Part shown: positions 25,141-33,763 of the stretch, in pieces
Layout: every line of letters starts with the position of its first letter
How positions within the stretch are numbered: position 1 is the first letter of the stretch
Assembly: GCF_007830235.1 (NCBI RefSeq)
Contig: NZ_VLKI01000005.1
Coordinates: 1 to 64,000 of the forward strand
Origin: Cytobacillus oceanisediminis
GTDB lineage: Bacteria; Bacillota; Bacilli; Bacillales; Cytobacillaceae
Length of the DNA: 64,000 nt
Reading direction: 5' to 3'
Notes under the pieces: generated by a model
Told to the model about the DNA's origin: nothing
The model's database searches: none
The model's input: only the letters and a program-made list of their open reading frames with translations
Translations under genes and position numbers: made by a program

Positions 25141-27009
25141 GTGAGTACCTTAGCACAGAAAAAAGGTTTTGGAGCGACTTTATGGGACTATTTAACAACA
25201 GTCGACCATAAAAAAATCGCAATCCTTTATCTTATAGCTGGCGGATTTTTCTTCTTGCTTGGCGGTTTGGAAGCCATGTTTATCCGTATCCAGCTTGCAG
25301 TACCAAACAATGATTTTGTAAGTGCCGGCTTGTATAATGAAATTTTAACCATGCACGGTACAACGATGATCTTCTTAGCGGCTATGCCACTTATATTTGC
25401 TTTTATGAATGCCGTAATGCCACTGCAAATTGGTGCGCGTGACGTTGCATTTCCATTCTTGAATTCTTTAGGATTTTGGCTGTTTTTCTTTGGTGGAGTA
25501 TTCCTTAACCTTTCATGGTTTTTAGGTGGAGCACCTGATGCAGGCTGGACTTCCTATGCATCTCTATCAATTGCTTCTGAAGGGCATGGAATTGACTTCT
25601 ATGCACTTGGATTGCAGATCTCCGGTGCAGGTACGTTAATTGGCGGTATCAATTTCCTTGTTACAATCATTAACATGCGTGCTCCTGGTATGACTTATAT
25701 GCGTATGCCGATGTTTACTTGGGCTACGTTTGTAACTTCAGCGTTAATTCTATTTGCATTCCCTGCTTTAACAGTAGGTTTATTCTTGCTAATCTTTGAC
25801 CGTATGTTTGGATCTAACTTCTTTGATCCGGCTATGGGAGGAAACACAATAATCTGGGAGCACTTCTTCTGGATTTTTGGTCACCCTGAAGTTTATATCC
25901 TGGTATTGCCGGCCTTCGGTATTTTCTCCGAGATTTTTGCGATTTTCTCGAGAAAGCGCCTGTTCGGATATTCTTCCATGGTATTCGCTACAGTTCTTAT
26001 CGGTTTCTTAGGATTCATGGTTTGGGCTCACCATATGTTTACAACTGGAATGGGTCCAATTGCAAACGCGATCTTTGCAGTAGCAACGATGGCAATTGCA
26101 GTACCAACTGGTATTAAAATCTTCAACTGGCTATTTACAATGTGGGGCGGAAGCATTACGTTTACAACGCCAATGCTTTGGGCTGTTGCCTTCATTCCTT
26201 CATTTGTAGCCGGCGGTGTTACTGGTGTTATGCTAGCATCTGCAGCACAGGATTATCAGTACCATGACAGCTACTTTGTAGTTGCACACTTCCATTATGT
26301 AATTGTCGGCGGTGTTGTATTTGCATTATTTGCAGGTGCCCATTTATACTGGCCGAAAATGTTTGGTACAATGTTAAACGAATTCCTTGGAAAAATTACT
26401 TTTGTGTTATTCTTTATTGGATTCCATTTAACATTCTTTATCCAGCACTTCCTCGGACTTTGGGGAATGCCGCGCCGTATCTTTACTTTCCTTCCTGGAC
26501 AGGGACTGGAAACGGCTAACTTTGTAAGTACAGTCGGTGCTTTCTTCATGGCAGCTGCTGTGATTGTATTGTTAATCAATGTTGTTATTACAACTGTTAA
26601 AAACGAAAAGGTTGGCAATGATCCATGGGGAGATGGCCGTACACTTGAATGGGCTATTCCTTCACCGCCTCCATTCTATAACTTCAAGCAGCTTCCGCTA
26701 GTTCGCGGACTTGATGCTTATTGGCTTGAGAAGATGGAAGGCAAACAGGGAATGTCACCTGCTGAACCGCTAGGTGATATCCATATGCCAAACAATTCTT
26801 TCATTCCATTTGTTATTTCTTTCGGCTTATTTGTGGCTGCATTTGGTGCAATGTACAGAGCTGACTACAGCTGGGGGATTCCAGTATTGATTGTAGGTAT
26901 GCTGATTACTTTAGGTTCAATGTTCGTCCGTTCTATTAAGGATGATCATGGCTACCACATTCATAAAGAAGATTTGGAAGATAATAATGATAAGGGGGTT
27001 AAGGCATAA
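25141..27009 (+). CDS. ctaD: Cytochrome c oxidase subunit I CtaD
   Basis: This 622-residue catalytic subunit of heme-copper oxidase carries heme a and the heme a3-CuB site and pumps protons. It shows MHGTTMIFLAAMPL, the CuB and Tyr crosslink region IFGHPEVYILVLPAFG, AHHMFTTGMG, and the paired histidine block YFVVAHFHYVIVGG. The length over 600 with extra C-terminal helices is typical of the caa3 type. The GTG start at 25141 follows GGGAGGTAAAATT. It overlaps ctaE by one base. Confidence 0.97.
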   Translation: MSTLAQKKGFGATLWDYLTTVDHKKIAILYLIAGGFFFLLGGLEAMFIRIQLAVPNNDFVSAGLYNEILTMHGTTMIFLAAMPLIFAFMNAVMPLQIGARDVAFPFLNSLGFWLFFFGGVFLNLSWFLGGAPDAGWTSYASLSIASEGHGIDFYALGLQISGAGTLIGGINFLVTIINMRAPGMTYMRMPMFTWATFVTSALILFAFPALTVGLFLLIFDRMFGSNFFDPAMGGNTIIWEHFFWIFGHPEVYILVLPAFGIFSEIFAIFSRKRLFGYSSMVFATVLIGFLGFMVWAHHMFTTGMGPIANAIFAVATMAIAVPTGIKIFNWLFTMWGGSITFTTPMLWAVAFIPSFVAGGVTGVMLASAAQDYQYHDSYFVVAHFHYVIVGGVVFALFAGAHLYWPKMFGTMLNEFLGKITFVLFFIGFHLTFFIQHFLGLWGMPRRIFTFLPGQGLETANFVSTVGAFFMAAAVIVLLINVVITTVKNEKVGNDPWGDGRTLEWAIPSPPPFYNFKQLPLVRGLDAYWLEKMEGKQGMSPAEPLGDIHMPNNSFIPFVISFGLFVAAFGAMYRADYSWGIPVLIVGMLITLGSMFVRSIKDDHGYHIHKEDLEDNNDKGVKA

Positions 27010-27638
27010 TGGCTGCTGAACAAAAGATGACCTACGAAACATGGCCGGCGTCGCCTGAAAAGCAAACCCTCGAGGCCAAGAACAAATTTTTAGGTTTTTG
27101 GTTTTTCCTTGGAGGAGAGACCGTTCTATTCGCCTCCCTCTTTGCAACTTACCTTGCCTTGAAGGATAAAGTACCTAGCAGTGATATGGCGTTAGCGAAG
27201 GACCTATTTGAGATTCCTCTTGCATTTATGATGACGATGCTTTTATTAACTAGCTCGTTAACAAGCGTTTATGCAATGTATCATATGAAGAACTTTAATT
27301 TCAAAAAGATGCAGCTATGGCTTGGAATTACAGTTTTGCTTGGACTTGGCTTCCTAGGTTTGGAAATTTATGAGTTCAATCATTATGTGCATGAATTCCA
27401 TCATAGTTTCACAAGCAGTGCATTTGGTTCAGCCTTCTATACATTAGTCGGTTTCCATGGTGGCCACGTTGCATTTGGTTTACTGTGGATCACTACTCTA
27501 ATGATCCGCAACAGCAAAAGAGGATTAAGCCTTTACAATGCGCCTAAGTTCTATGTTGCGAGCCTTTACTGGCACTTCATTGACGTTGTTTGGGTATTCA
27601 TCTTCACAGTAGTATATTTAATGGGAATGGTGGGATAA
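27009..27638 (+). CDS. ctaE: Cytochrome c oxidase subunit III CtaE
   Basis: This 209-residue membrane protein with five helices stabilises subunit I and the proton path. Typical blocks are FWFFLGGETVLFASLFATYL, the GFHGGHVAFGLLW region and SLYWHFIDVVWVFIFTVVYL at the end. The ATG overlaps the last base of the ctaD stop, and the ribosome binding site AAGGGGG lies inside ctaD, so the two are translationally coupled. Confidence 0.96.
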   Translation: MAAEQKMTYETWPASPEKQTLEAKNKFLGFWFFLGGETVLFASLFATYLALKDKVPSSDMALAKDLFEIPLAFMMTMLLLTSSLTSVYAMYHMKNFNFKKMQLWLGITVLLGLGFLGLEIYEFNHYVHEFHHSFTSSAFGSAFYTLVGFHGGHVAFGLLWITTLMIRNSKRGLSLYNAPKFYVASLYWHFIDVVWVFIFTVVYLMGMVG

Positions 27639-27642
27639 TCTG

Positions 27643-27978
27643 ATGGCAAATCAACAACCAAACTCAGGAAACCCAAGAGTAGACATTGAATATAGACGCA
27701 AAAAAAGTGCAGAAGAGATGAAGCATCAAGTTATCACTTTTGCAATGATGATCTTCTTAACAATTGTTGCGTTCGTAGCAGCTGGTTATGAAGGTTTCTC
27801 GGCATGGTTTATTGTGCCTTTCATTTTGATTCTTGCAGTTGTGCAGGTAATCTTCCAGTTATACTATTTCATGCATATGAGCCATAAAGGTCACGAAGCA
27901 CCTGCATTGTTCTTATACTCCGGGGCATTAGTCGGATTTATTACAATCATTGCGTTCCTGACTGTCATTTGGTGGTAA
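27643..27978 (+). CDS. ctaF: Cytochrome c oxidase subunit IV CtaF
   Basis: This 111-residue protein has a charged N-terminal tail (RVDIEYRRKKSAEEMKHQV) and three membrane helices. It contains QVIFQLYYFMHMSHKGHEAP, the pattern of the prokaryotic subunit IV (COX4-type) family. It starts 4 bp after ctaE. A terminator follows, marking the end of the structural subunit operon. Confidence 0.94.
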   Translation: MANQQPNSGNPRVDIEYRRKKSAEEMKHQVITFAMMIFLTIVAFVAAGYEGFSAWFIVPFILILAVVQVIFQLYYFMHMSHKGHEAPALFLYSGALVGFITIIAFLTVIWW

Positions 27979-27985
27979 TCATAGG

Positions 27986-28017
27986 AGAAAATCGGCTATC
28001 GGCCGATTTTCTTTTTA
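27986..28017 (+). terminator. Terminator after ctaF
   Basis: AGAAAATCGGC (27986-27996) pairs with GCCGATTTTCT (28002-28012), followed by TTTT. Confidence 0.85.
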
Positions 28018-28046
28018 TGTAAGCAGGTTTAGGAAATTATGGGGAG

Positions 28047-28163
28047 TTGCACTTCATTGAGATTGTGGACGAGAGAGAGTATAATATTATTGGGAATGTA
28101 TTTGCAGAGATATGTAGGAAAGCCGTTGCTAAAAGAGTGACTGGCGATAATGAGTTATACTGA
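28047..28163 (+). CDS. Possible 38-residue small protein between ctaF and ctaG
   Basis: A short frame reads TTG then HFIEIVDEREYNIIGNVFAE and ICRKAVAKRVTGDNELY before TGA. The composition is protein-like, with an alternating hydrophobic and charged pattern. GGGGAG directly abuts the TTG start, which is too close for a normal ribosome binding site, so initiation is doubtful. It may be a real small gene or the remnant of one. No family is recognised. Confidence 0.3.
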   Translation: MHFIEIVDEREYNIIGNVFAEICRKAVAKRVTGDNELY

Positions 28164-28177
28164 ATGAGGTGATAGGC

Positions 28178-29080
28178 ATGTCTTTAGAAATATTCGGTTT
28201 TCGTGCGCTATGGAGTCCATTATTCTTTTTATTTGTGCTCCTTGTTCTTGGAGGATACTACCTATTAACAGTTAAGTATCGCACCAAATTTAAATACAGT
28301 GAGCCTTTGACAAAAAGGCAGGGATTATACTTTGTTGCGGGGATGGTTGTTTTATATGCAATCAAAGGCTCTCCAGTCGATCTGATGGGCCATTTAATGT
28401 TTTATGCCCATATGATTCAGATGGCTATCCTATATTTAGTCGTTCCTCCGCTTGTGATCATGGGAATCCCTCAATGGGTTTGGCGTGCGGCCATAAATTA
28501 TAAAGGTGTCAAACCTTTATTTGATTTCTTTACCAAGCCGCTCATAGCCCTTATCCTGTTCAATGGCGTATTTTCTATTTACCATATACCTGATGTGTTT
28601 GATATTGTAAAAACCGATATGCTGCTTCATACAGCATACACGACTATATTGTTCCTGCTGGCAACTTTTATGTGGTGGCCTATCCTGAATGAACTGCCTG
28701 AAAGGGATACATTAGGCGGACTTAAGAAGGTAGGGTACGTATTTGCCAATGGTGTTTTGCTAACGCCTGCGTGCGCGCTGATTATTTTTGCAGATACTCC
28801 GATGTACAATACCTACTCAGATCCTAATGCATGGGCACAGGCACTTCAGTTATGTGTTCCTTCTACTACATTGGCAAACCTAAACTTGAGCGGACCTGAA
28901 ATGTTTAATTCCATGTCACTCATCCATGATCAGCAGCTGGGCGGTGTTATCATGAAAATCATCCAGGAGATTGTATATGGCATTATTTTGGCACAGATCT
29001 TCTTCGCCTGGTATAAAAAAGAACAAGAAGAAACACCTATTGAAAAAGAACATATGCTTAATCCGCAGCCAATTAAATAA
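28178..29080 (+). CDS. ctaG: Cytochrome c oxidase assembly factor CtaG
   Basis: This 300-residue membrane protein of the caa3_CtaG family, with about seven or eight helices, is needed for assembly of the caa3 oxidase, probably in copper delivery (established for B. subtilis). Conserved histidine- and methionine-rich segments are seen: LMGHLMFYAHMIQMAILYLV, MLLHTAYTTILF, FADTPMYNTY and LIHDQQLGGVIMKIIQE. The ATG at 28178 follows GAGGTGATA; a GTG at 28169 lies in that ribosome binding site. It has its own terminator. Confidence 0.93.
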   Translation: MSLEIFGFRALWSPLFFLFVLLVLGGYYLLTVKYRTKFKYSEPLTKRQGLYFVAGMVVLYAIKGSPVDLMGHLMFYAHMIQMAILYLVVPPLVIMGIPQWVWRAAINYKGVKPLFDFFTKPLIALILFNGVFSIYHIPDVFDIVKTDMLLHTAYTTILFLLATFMWWPILNELPERDTLGGLKKVGYVFANGVLLTPACALIIFADTPMYNTYSDPNAWAQALQLCVPSTTLANLNLSGPEMFNSMSLIHDQQLGGVIMKIIQEIVYGIILAQIFFAWYKKEQEETPIEKEHMLNPQPIK

Positions 29081-29086
29081 TTGGAG

Positions 29087-29117
29087 AAACTCCAGCTTGA
29101 TTGCTGGAGTTTTTTTG
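29087..29117 (+). terminator. ctaG terminator
   Basis: AAACTCCAGC (29087-29096) pairs with GCTGGAGTTT (29103-29112) and a T-run follows. Confidence 0.88.
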
Positions 29118-29215
29118 CACTCTCTGTTCTGTCAATAGTGCAGTGAATTTCATCACATATGAATAGTTAAATATTGAACATTTAAGGAACTTTTCTTAAA
29201 AGTACATTCAGTTTG

Positions 29216-29244
29216 TTGAAAAAAGCGGTATACTTTACTAGAAT
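29216..29244 (+). promoter_or_regulatory. Sigma-A promoter of ctaM
   Basis: TTGAAA (29216-29221), 17-bp spacer, TAGAAT (29239-29244). It lies about 70 bp before the gene. Confidence 0.55.
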
Positions 29245-29312
29245 TAAATTTGTGCTTTATTTGATACACCTAATATTGATTTTAAACCGAATACCGGAGA
29301 GAGGAAGACGAT

Positions 29313-29780
29313 ATGGAATATTCATTGCCAATATTGCCTACTATTAGTACAACGTTCATTGTGCTTAGTGCCATCACTGTTGCGATTGGCTGGGTACAGA
29401 TTAGCAAAAAGAAACTTGAAGCCCATAAAAAAACGATGACTTTAGCTGCTGTGTTCGCTGTCATTTTCTTTATCATATATGCCAGCAGAACCGTATTTAT
29501 CGGCAATACTGCTTTTGGCGGTCCGGACGATATAAAAATTTATTATACCATCTTTCTGATTTTCCATATTACTCTTGCAACTGTAGGAGCTGTTTTAGGA
29601 ATTATATCACTATATACCGGCTATAAAAATAAATTGGATAAACATAGAAAGCTGGGGCCTGTTACAAGTGTTGTCTGGTTCTTTACAGGGATTACAGGTG
29701 TTGCTGTTTACTTGCTGCTTTATGTCTTCTACCATGGCGGGGAGACTACATCTGTTATTAAGGCAATACTGGGAACATAA
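29313..29780 (+). CDS. ctaM: DUF420 membrane protein, CtaM/YozB-like oxidase assembly protein
   Basis: This 155-residue protein with four membrane helices belongs to DUF420. Marks include VAIGWVQISKKKLEAHKKTM, YYTIFLIFHITLATVGAVLG, NKLDKHRKLGPVTSVVWFFT and GVAVYLLLYVFYHGG. The conserved histidines in membrane helices suit heme or metal handling. CtaM is required for aa3-type oxidase activity in Staphylococcus aureus (established). The position next to ctaG here supports a role in oxidase assembly. It is transcribed from its own promoter and ends at a terminator. Confidence 0.85.
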   Translation: MEYSLPILPTISTTFIVLSAITVAIGWVQISKKKLEAHKKTMTLAAVFAVIFFIIYASRTVFIGNTAFGGPDDIKIYYTIFLIFHITLATVGAVLGIISLYTGYKNKLDKHRKLGPVTSVVWFFTGITGVAVYLLLYVFYHGGETTSVIKAILGT

Positions 29781-29789
29781 TAATGATAG

Positions 29790-29818
29790 AATACCGTTCT
29801 TTGAAGCGGTATTTTTTT
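29790..29818 (+). terminator. ctaM terminator
   Basis: AATACCG (29790-29796) pairs with CGGTATT (29807-29813) with a TTC/GAA inner extension and a T-run. Confidence 0.8.
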
Positions 29819-29822
29819 ATTT

Positions 29823-30061
29823 TGCTATGTTAAAGCTCATTGTTCATTTTTGCACCCTAATGATTGGAGAGGAAGGCACGAGCCCTCGAAAATGCTGACC
29901 CATTTCCTTCGTGCGTTAATTCAAGGATACTTATTCAATATCCAGCGGGAAACACGAGGTAAAGGGAGACCCCGCAGGCGTTCACGCCGAGAAGGGTCCC
30001 GTACCGCCCGAGGTTCGCTGAGTGCCGGGAGCGGAAATCAACAGACAAGTTTAACAGAGAC
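29823..30061 (+). repeat. Interspersed element, copy 5 (long form)
   Basis: Left terminus TGCTATGTTAAA (29823-29834), right terminus TTTAACAGAGAC (30050-30061), with all the family landmarks between, including the long-form insert and AAATCAACAG near the right end. The element starts within the tail of the ctaM terminator. No matching 8-bp flanks are visible, so this copy is older or the flank has drifted. Confidence 0.85.
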
Positions 30062-30231
30062 ATCCATGCTAATAAAAATTCGCACCTTTTATATAAAATA
30101 AGTATAATTCATTTTGCAATGTTAACTGCTTCTGCTGAACCGTTCAATTTAAACAATTCAAGAGTTCAAGAAGGAGTTATAAGCTCCATAGCGAATCCTT
30201 ATTAGGATGGAAATAAGCGGGAGTGAAAAAA

Positions 30232-31404
30232 GTGAACGTAAGGAAATTAGAAGAAAAAGAATATATAGAAGCAATGAAACTTTCCATGTATGCTTTTCAG
30301 TACGATGTCCCTGAAGACGATATTCCAAAGCGCAAGGAAATGTTAAAGAACCATACGATTTTTGGTATATGGGAAGGAGAAAATCTGGCTGCTAAGCTGC
30401 ATATCATTCCATTAAATGTTTATATAAATGGCCATGCCTGGAAGATGGGAGGCATAGCTGGGGTTGCAACCTATCCGGAGTACAGAAGAAATGGACTTGT
30501 CAGCCAGCTAATAAAACAATCTTTGGTTGAGATGGATGAGCAGGGGCAGGTCTTTTCATTTTTGCACCCTTTTAATATATCTTTTTACCGAAAATTCGGC
30601 TGGGAGATTTTCACGGAATACAAGAAGACTTACATCAATAAAATTGATTTAAATATGGCAGGCAAATCTTCAGGCACAATTAAACGATTTAATAAAAGCC
30701 AGCATATCAAAACAATTGAAAAAATTTACGAAGAATATATGGGGCAGTTTTCTGGAGGACTTATCAGAGATACCTATTGGTGGGAGAACTTTGTCTATTC
30801 GGATTATCAGATTGCTGTATATTTTGACGAAAATGGTGACGGCAAAGGCTATCTTCTTTTTAAAGTAAAAGATAATAAAATGGACGTAGAAGAATTCACG
30901 GCACTCAATCAGGAGGCCAGAGTGAATTTATGGAACTTCATCTGCCAGCATGATTCCATGGTTGAGAAGGTAAAGGTCATCACTTCTGTACATGATCCGT
31001 TTCCATATTACCTGCATCAGCCTAACTTAAAAATGGAGATTTTTCCGTATTTTATGGGGAGAATTGTAAATGTGGAAAAGTGCCTCAGCAAATATTCTTT
31101 TGATCATAACGAAGAAAAAGTTTTTATACATATTGAGGATTTCCATGCTCCATGGAATACTGGAAGCTATCTGATCACGGGCAGAGAAGCAGCTGTTTTC
31201 AAGAATAAAGAAGGGAGCCGCTGTGCAAAGCCTGCAGCTAGAGGACTGCACATGTCCATAAAAGCTTTATCAGCAATCATCATTGGCTACAGGCGTCCGC
31301 TGGAATTATATGATTTAGGTGAAATTACAGGGCCAAGAAAAGATGCGGAGGTTCTTGAAAGAAAAATCCCGCTGCAAAAATCCTTTTTTTACGATTTCTT
31401 TTAA
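30232..31404 (+). CDS. Eis-like GNAT N-acetyltransferase with SCP2-type C-terminal domain
   Basis: This 390-residue protein has an N-terminal GNAT domain (about 1-145; GIAGVATYPEYRRNGLVSQL then FSFLHPFNISFYRKFGWEIF). A second GNAT-like half follows (about 150-285; YEEYMGQFSGGLIRDTYWWE). The C-terminal sterol-carrier-protein-2-like domain (about 290-390; FHAPWNTGSYLITGREAAVF) is as in Eis and related hexameric acetyltransferases. The substrate is unknown; some relatives modify aminoglycosides, but that is not implied here. The GTG start at 30232 lies about 9 nt after GGGAG; an alternative GTG at 30223 overlaps it. It lies alone between copy 5 of the repeat and a terminator. Confidence 0.83.
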   Translation: MNVRKLEEKEYIEAMKLSMYAFQYDVPEDDIPKRKEMLKNHTIFGIWEGENLAAKLHIIPLNVYINGHAWKMGGIAGVATYPEYRRNGLVSQLIKQSLVEMDEQGQVFSFLHPFNISFYRKFGWEIFTEYKKTYINKIDLNMAGKSSGTIKRFNKSQHIKTIEKIYEEYMGQFSGGLIRDTYWWENFVYSDYQIAVYFDENGDGKGYLLFKVKDNKMDVEEFTALNQEARVNLWNFICQHDSMVEKVKVITSVHDPFPYYLHQPNLKMEIFPYFMGRIVNVEKCLSKYSFDHNEEKVFIHIEDFHAPWNTGSYLITGREAAVFKNKEGSRCAKPAARGLHMSIKALSAIIIGYRRPLELYDLGEITGPRKDAEVLERKIPLQKSFFYDFF

Positions 31405-31413
31405 ATTACACAC

Positions 31414-31441
31414 AAAAAGCTTCCCGTAAGGAAGCTTTTTA
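31414..31441 (+). terminator. Bidirectional terminator
   Basis: AAAAAGCTTCC (31414-31424) pairs with GGAAGCTTTTT (31430-31440). It overlaps the stop codon of the convergent permease gene. Confidence 0.88.
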
Positions 31442-32497
31442 TATTTTAAAGTTCATTTTTATTAAACCGGCTTCTTTGGCTGAATTAAAGGCAATAACCA
31501 AAAGCGGGCCAATGATGAACCCGAGTATGCCTATTAAATTTAAACCGATATACATCGCTATTAGAGTCGCTAGGGGGGATAGGCCAATGTGTGTACCCAT
31601 TACCTTTGGTTCAACTGTTCTTCGTATAATTAACAGTACAGCTGCCAATATTGCCAGCTGTGTACCCATTCCAATATCTCCAGTGAAGAGATGGAAAAGG
31701 GCCCAGGGGCCTAGAATGACGATGGAGCCAATGATCGGTATAAAGTCAATAATCCAGATGATAATTGACATAACCAAGGCTACTTCCGGATTAATAAATA
31801 ATAGACCGATCAGGGAAACGATAAAAATAATCACACTAACAAGGAATTGAGCCTTAAAGAAGCCAAATCCAACATACGAAAGCCTGGAAGTCATGAATCT
31901 GACTTTATCTGCCGTTTTTTCAGTCAGATGGTTGTACATTCCTTTCCTTAAGCGTGGAAGGTCAATTAAAAATAGGAACAACGCGATTAGATACACAATG
32001 AGACTGACAAGATAGTTTGGAATATTCGTCAATAGCGCTTTTAGATTATCTATATTGACATAAGCTACAAGGTCATCCTTTGTTTTATTCAAAAAGGATT
32101 GGACTTGGATGCTGATTTCATCAACTAAATCCTTTGGAAGATCTTTAGCGGCATTCGTAAAATCTGCCTCAGCCCGCAGCCATGCTTTTGTAATCTCATT
32201 AATGTACATTGGTGCATTTTCAATAAGCTTAATTGCCTCTGTAATCACTTTCGTCGTAATAAAATAGCCAGACAAACCAATAAAAAGGACAAATCCGATA
32301 AAAGTAATCAGTACGGATAATCTTCTATTTATTCTTATTTTATTCTGAAGCAATTTAACGATTGGTTCCAGAATGAGAGCTGTAATGAAGGCAACAATCA
32401 GTGGAACAGATACAGGCAAAATAAAGTAGAATATGGCGGCAATAAGAAGTGCCCCAATTAATATAAATAAAAATCGTCTAGTAAATATTGCAGACAA
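31439..32497 (-). CDS. AI-2E family transporter (YtvI/PerM-like membrane protein)
   Basis: This 352-residue polytopic protein of the AI-2E transporter (UPF0118) family has about eight helices and a soluble loop (about 95-165) between the N- and C-terminal helix groups. Family blocks include LFLFLIDLPRLRKGMYNHL, IIWIIDFIPIIGSIVILGPW, RRTVEPKVMGTHIGLSPLAT and GLNLIGILGFIIGPLLVIAF. Members export autoinducer-2 or act as antiporters; in Bacillus the YtvI branch is linked to sporulation. The TTG start at 32495-32497 follows AAAGGGG. The exact branch is not resolved. Confidence 0.82.
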   Translation of the reverse strand: MSAIFTRRFLFILIGALLIAAIFYFILPVSVPLIVAFITALILEPIVKLLQNKIRINRRLSVLITFIGFVLFIGLSGYFITTKVITEAIKLIENAPMYINEITKAWLRAEADFTNAAKDLPKDLVDEISIQVQSFLNKTKDDLVAYVNIDNLKALLTNIPNYLVSLIVYLIALFLFLIDLPRLRKGMYNHLTEKTADKVRFMTSRLSYVGFGFFKAQFLVSVIIFIVSLIGLLFINPEVALVMSIIIWIIDFIPIIGSIVILGPWALFHLFTGDIGMGTQLAILAAVLLIIRRTVEPKVMGTHIGLSPLATLIAMYIGLNLIGILGFIIGPLLVIAFNSAKEAGLIKMNFKI

Positions 32498-32720
32498 AAA
32501 TAAATCCCCTTTCCAAACTCCTAAAAGCAGCTAGCATCAGCCTTTGTAATGGCATATATTCAACAGTTACATAAGGATATAAATAATAGTAACATTTCAA
32601 TTATATTATGCATTTAATGTTAGAAACAATAAAAACATCTTTATGTTCATGATTTATTTCCTGAGAGATTATAGCCCGGTAAAACTTTAAATAAATCGGA
32701 CAGAAAGAAGTGACAAGAAG

Positions 32721-33074
32721 ATGCAAAATGAACATCTCGACTTCGGAACGATTAAAGCAGCCAGCGATATAATCTCAGCAATAGTAGAATCAAGTTTACA
32801 AGAACGGGAAGGTGTGATTCCCGTAAAAAGTGATAAATTTTCTTTTTTTAAAAAAAGCCCTAATAATATTTCAATCTCATTTAAGGATACTGAAGTTTAT
32901 TTGAAAATAAAAATGAACATACAAAAGGGAATTAATATTTTGGAGGAAACAAGCGAGATTCAGAAAGAAATCAAGGATGAAATTATTCACTTAACAGGAC
33001 TTAAAGTAAGAAGAGTTGATCTATGTATAGACAAAATAGTACCTCAGTCACCCCTTGAGGATTTCAGATATTAA
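32721..33074 (+). CDS. Asp23/Gls24-like envelope stress family protein
   Basis: This 117-residue protein resembles the Asp23/Gls24 fold: an N-terminal helix (FGTIKAASDIISAIVESSLQ), a VIPVKSDKF turn, strands SISFKDTEVYLKIKMNIQKG, then the typical amphipathic helix IQKEIKDEIIHLTGLKVRRV ending in VDLCID. Family members lie at the membrane or in the cytosol and are often tied to cell-envelope stress. It is a single gene with an AAGAAG ribosome binding site and a strong terminator. It has no counterpart at this place in B. subtilis. Confidence 0.7.
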   Translation: MQNEHLDFGTIKAASDIISAIVESSLQEREGVIPVKSDKFSFFKKSPNNISISFKDTEVYLKIKMNIQKGINILEETSEIQKEIKDEIIHLTGLKVRRVDLCIDKIVPQSPLEDFRY

Positions 33075-33082
33075 TTGTGTAT

Positions 33083-33116
33083 AAAAAGACGCATGGTGTC
33101 CATGCGTCTTTTTATG
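33083..33116 (+). terminator. Bidirectional terminator
   Basis: AAAAAGACGCATG (33083-33095) pairs perfectly with CATGCGTCTTTTT (33101-33113) around GTGTC. Confidence 0.9.
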
Positions 33117-33157
33117 TGAAAGAATGCCTCTGAAGCTATACAGCTTCCACTTTTAAA

Positions 33158-33517
33158 TTATACCGCGAAATGATCGATTTCAGTTTTAATATCAGCAAGA
33201 ATTTTTTCACACTGATTTAAGAGTGATTTCGGGAAGGTTTCTCCTTCTCCATATTCAACTCCATGCGGGTAATAATGCTTGCCAAGAAGTGGAGTCATTA
33301 GCTGAATCAATGCTTTATGTGCTCCTACATCTCCCTCAACTGCATACCCGAATACTCGAAGGTAAAAAACACCTTCCTTTAATTCAAATTTGCGGTCATA
33401 TGTAACTCTTTCGTAATCCCATTGGCCCTCACGAACCAGGCCGTGTGATAGCATTACTTCATCTAAGCGGGTTAAGTCTGCCTTTTTATTTTCCAGACCT
33501 GTGTTTTCAAATTTCAT
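33158..33517 (-). CDS. ylbA: YugN-like family protein (YlbA position)
   Basis: This 119-residue soluble protein begins MKFENTGLENKKADLTRLDE and continues REGQWDYERVTYDRKFELKE and FYLRVFGYAVEGDVGA, which places it in the YugN-like family. YlbA of B. subtilis, next to ylbB, is of this kind. Function is unknown. The ATG at 33515-33517 follows GGAGGGAC; an upstream start at 33538 is unlikely. It is convergent with the Gls24-like gene. Confidence 0.75.
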   Translation of the reverse strand: MKFENTGLENKKADLTRLDEVMLSHGLVREGQWDYERVTYDRKFELKEGVFYLRVFGYAVEGDVGAHKALIQLMTPLLGKHYYPHGVEYGEGETFPKSLLNQCEKILADIKTEIDHFAV

Positions 33518-33763
33518 AATTGTCCCTCCTGAAAACAATCCATGGTTCAGCTGATCGATCCATGCATAATTTAAACAAGTTTATCTCAAATTTAATAATA
33601 GTAGAAAAAAGCGTAACATGCAACGGATACATGCAAGAAAAGATGGCTCTGTCAAATATCATCAGTTTAGTGGCGGGAAAATCAAGACAAGTTATTTATT
33701 CTATTCCTATTTTCAACATGAAAATTAATTTACAGCTCAACAAGGCGAAAGGGGAAACGGCAG

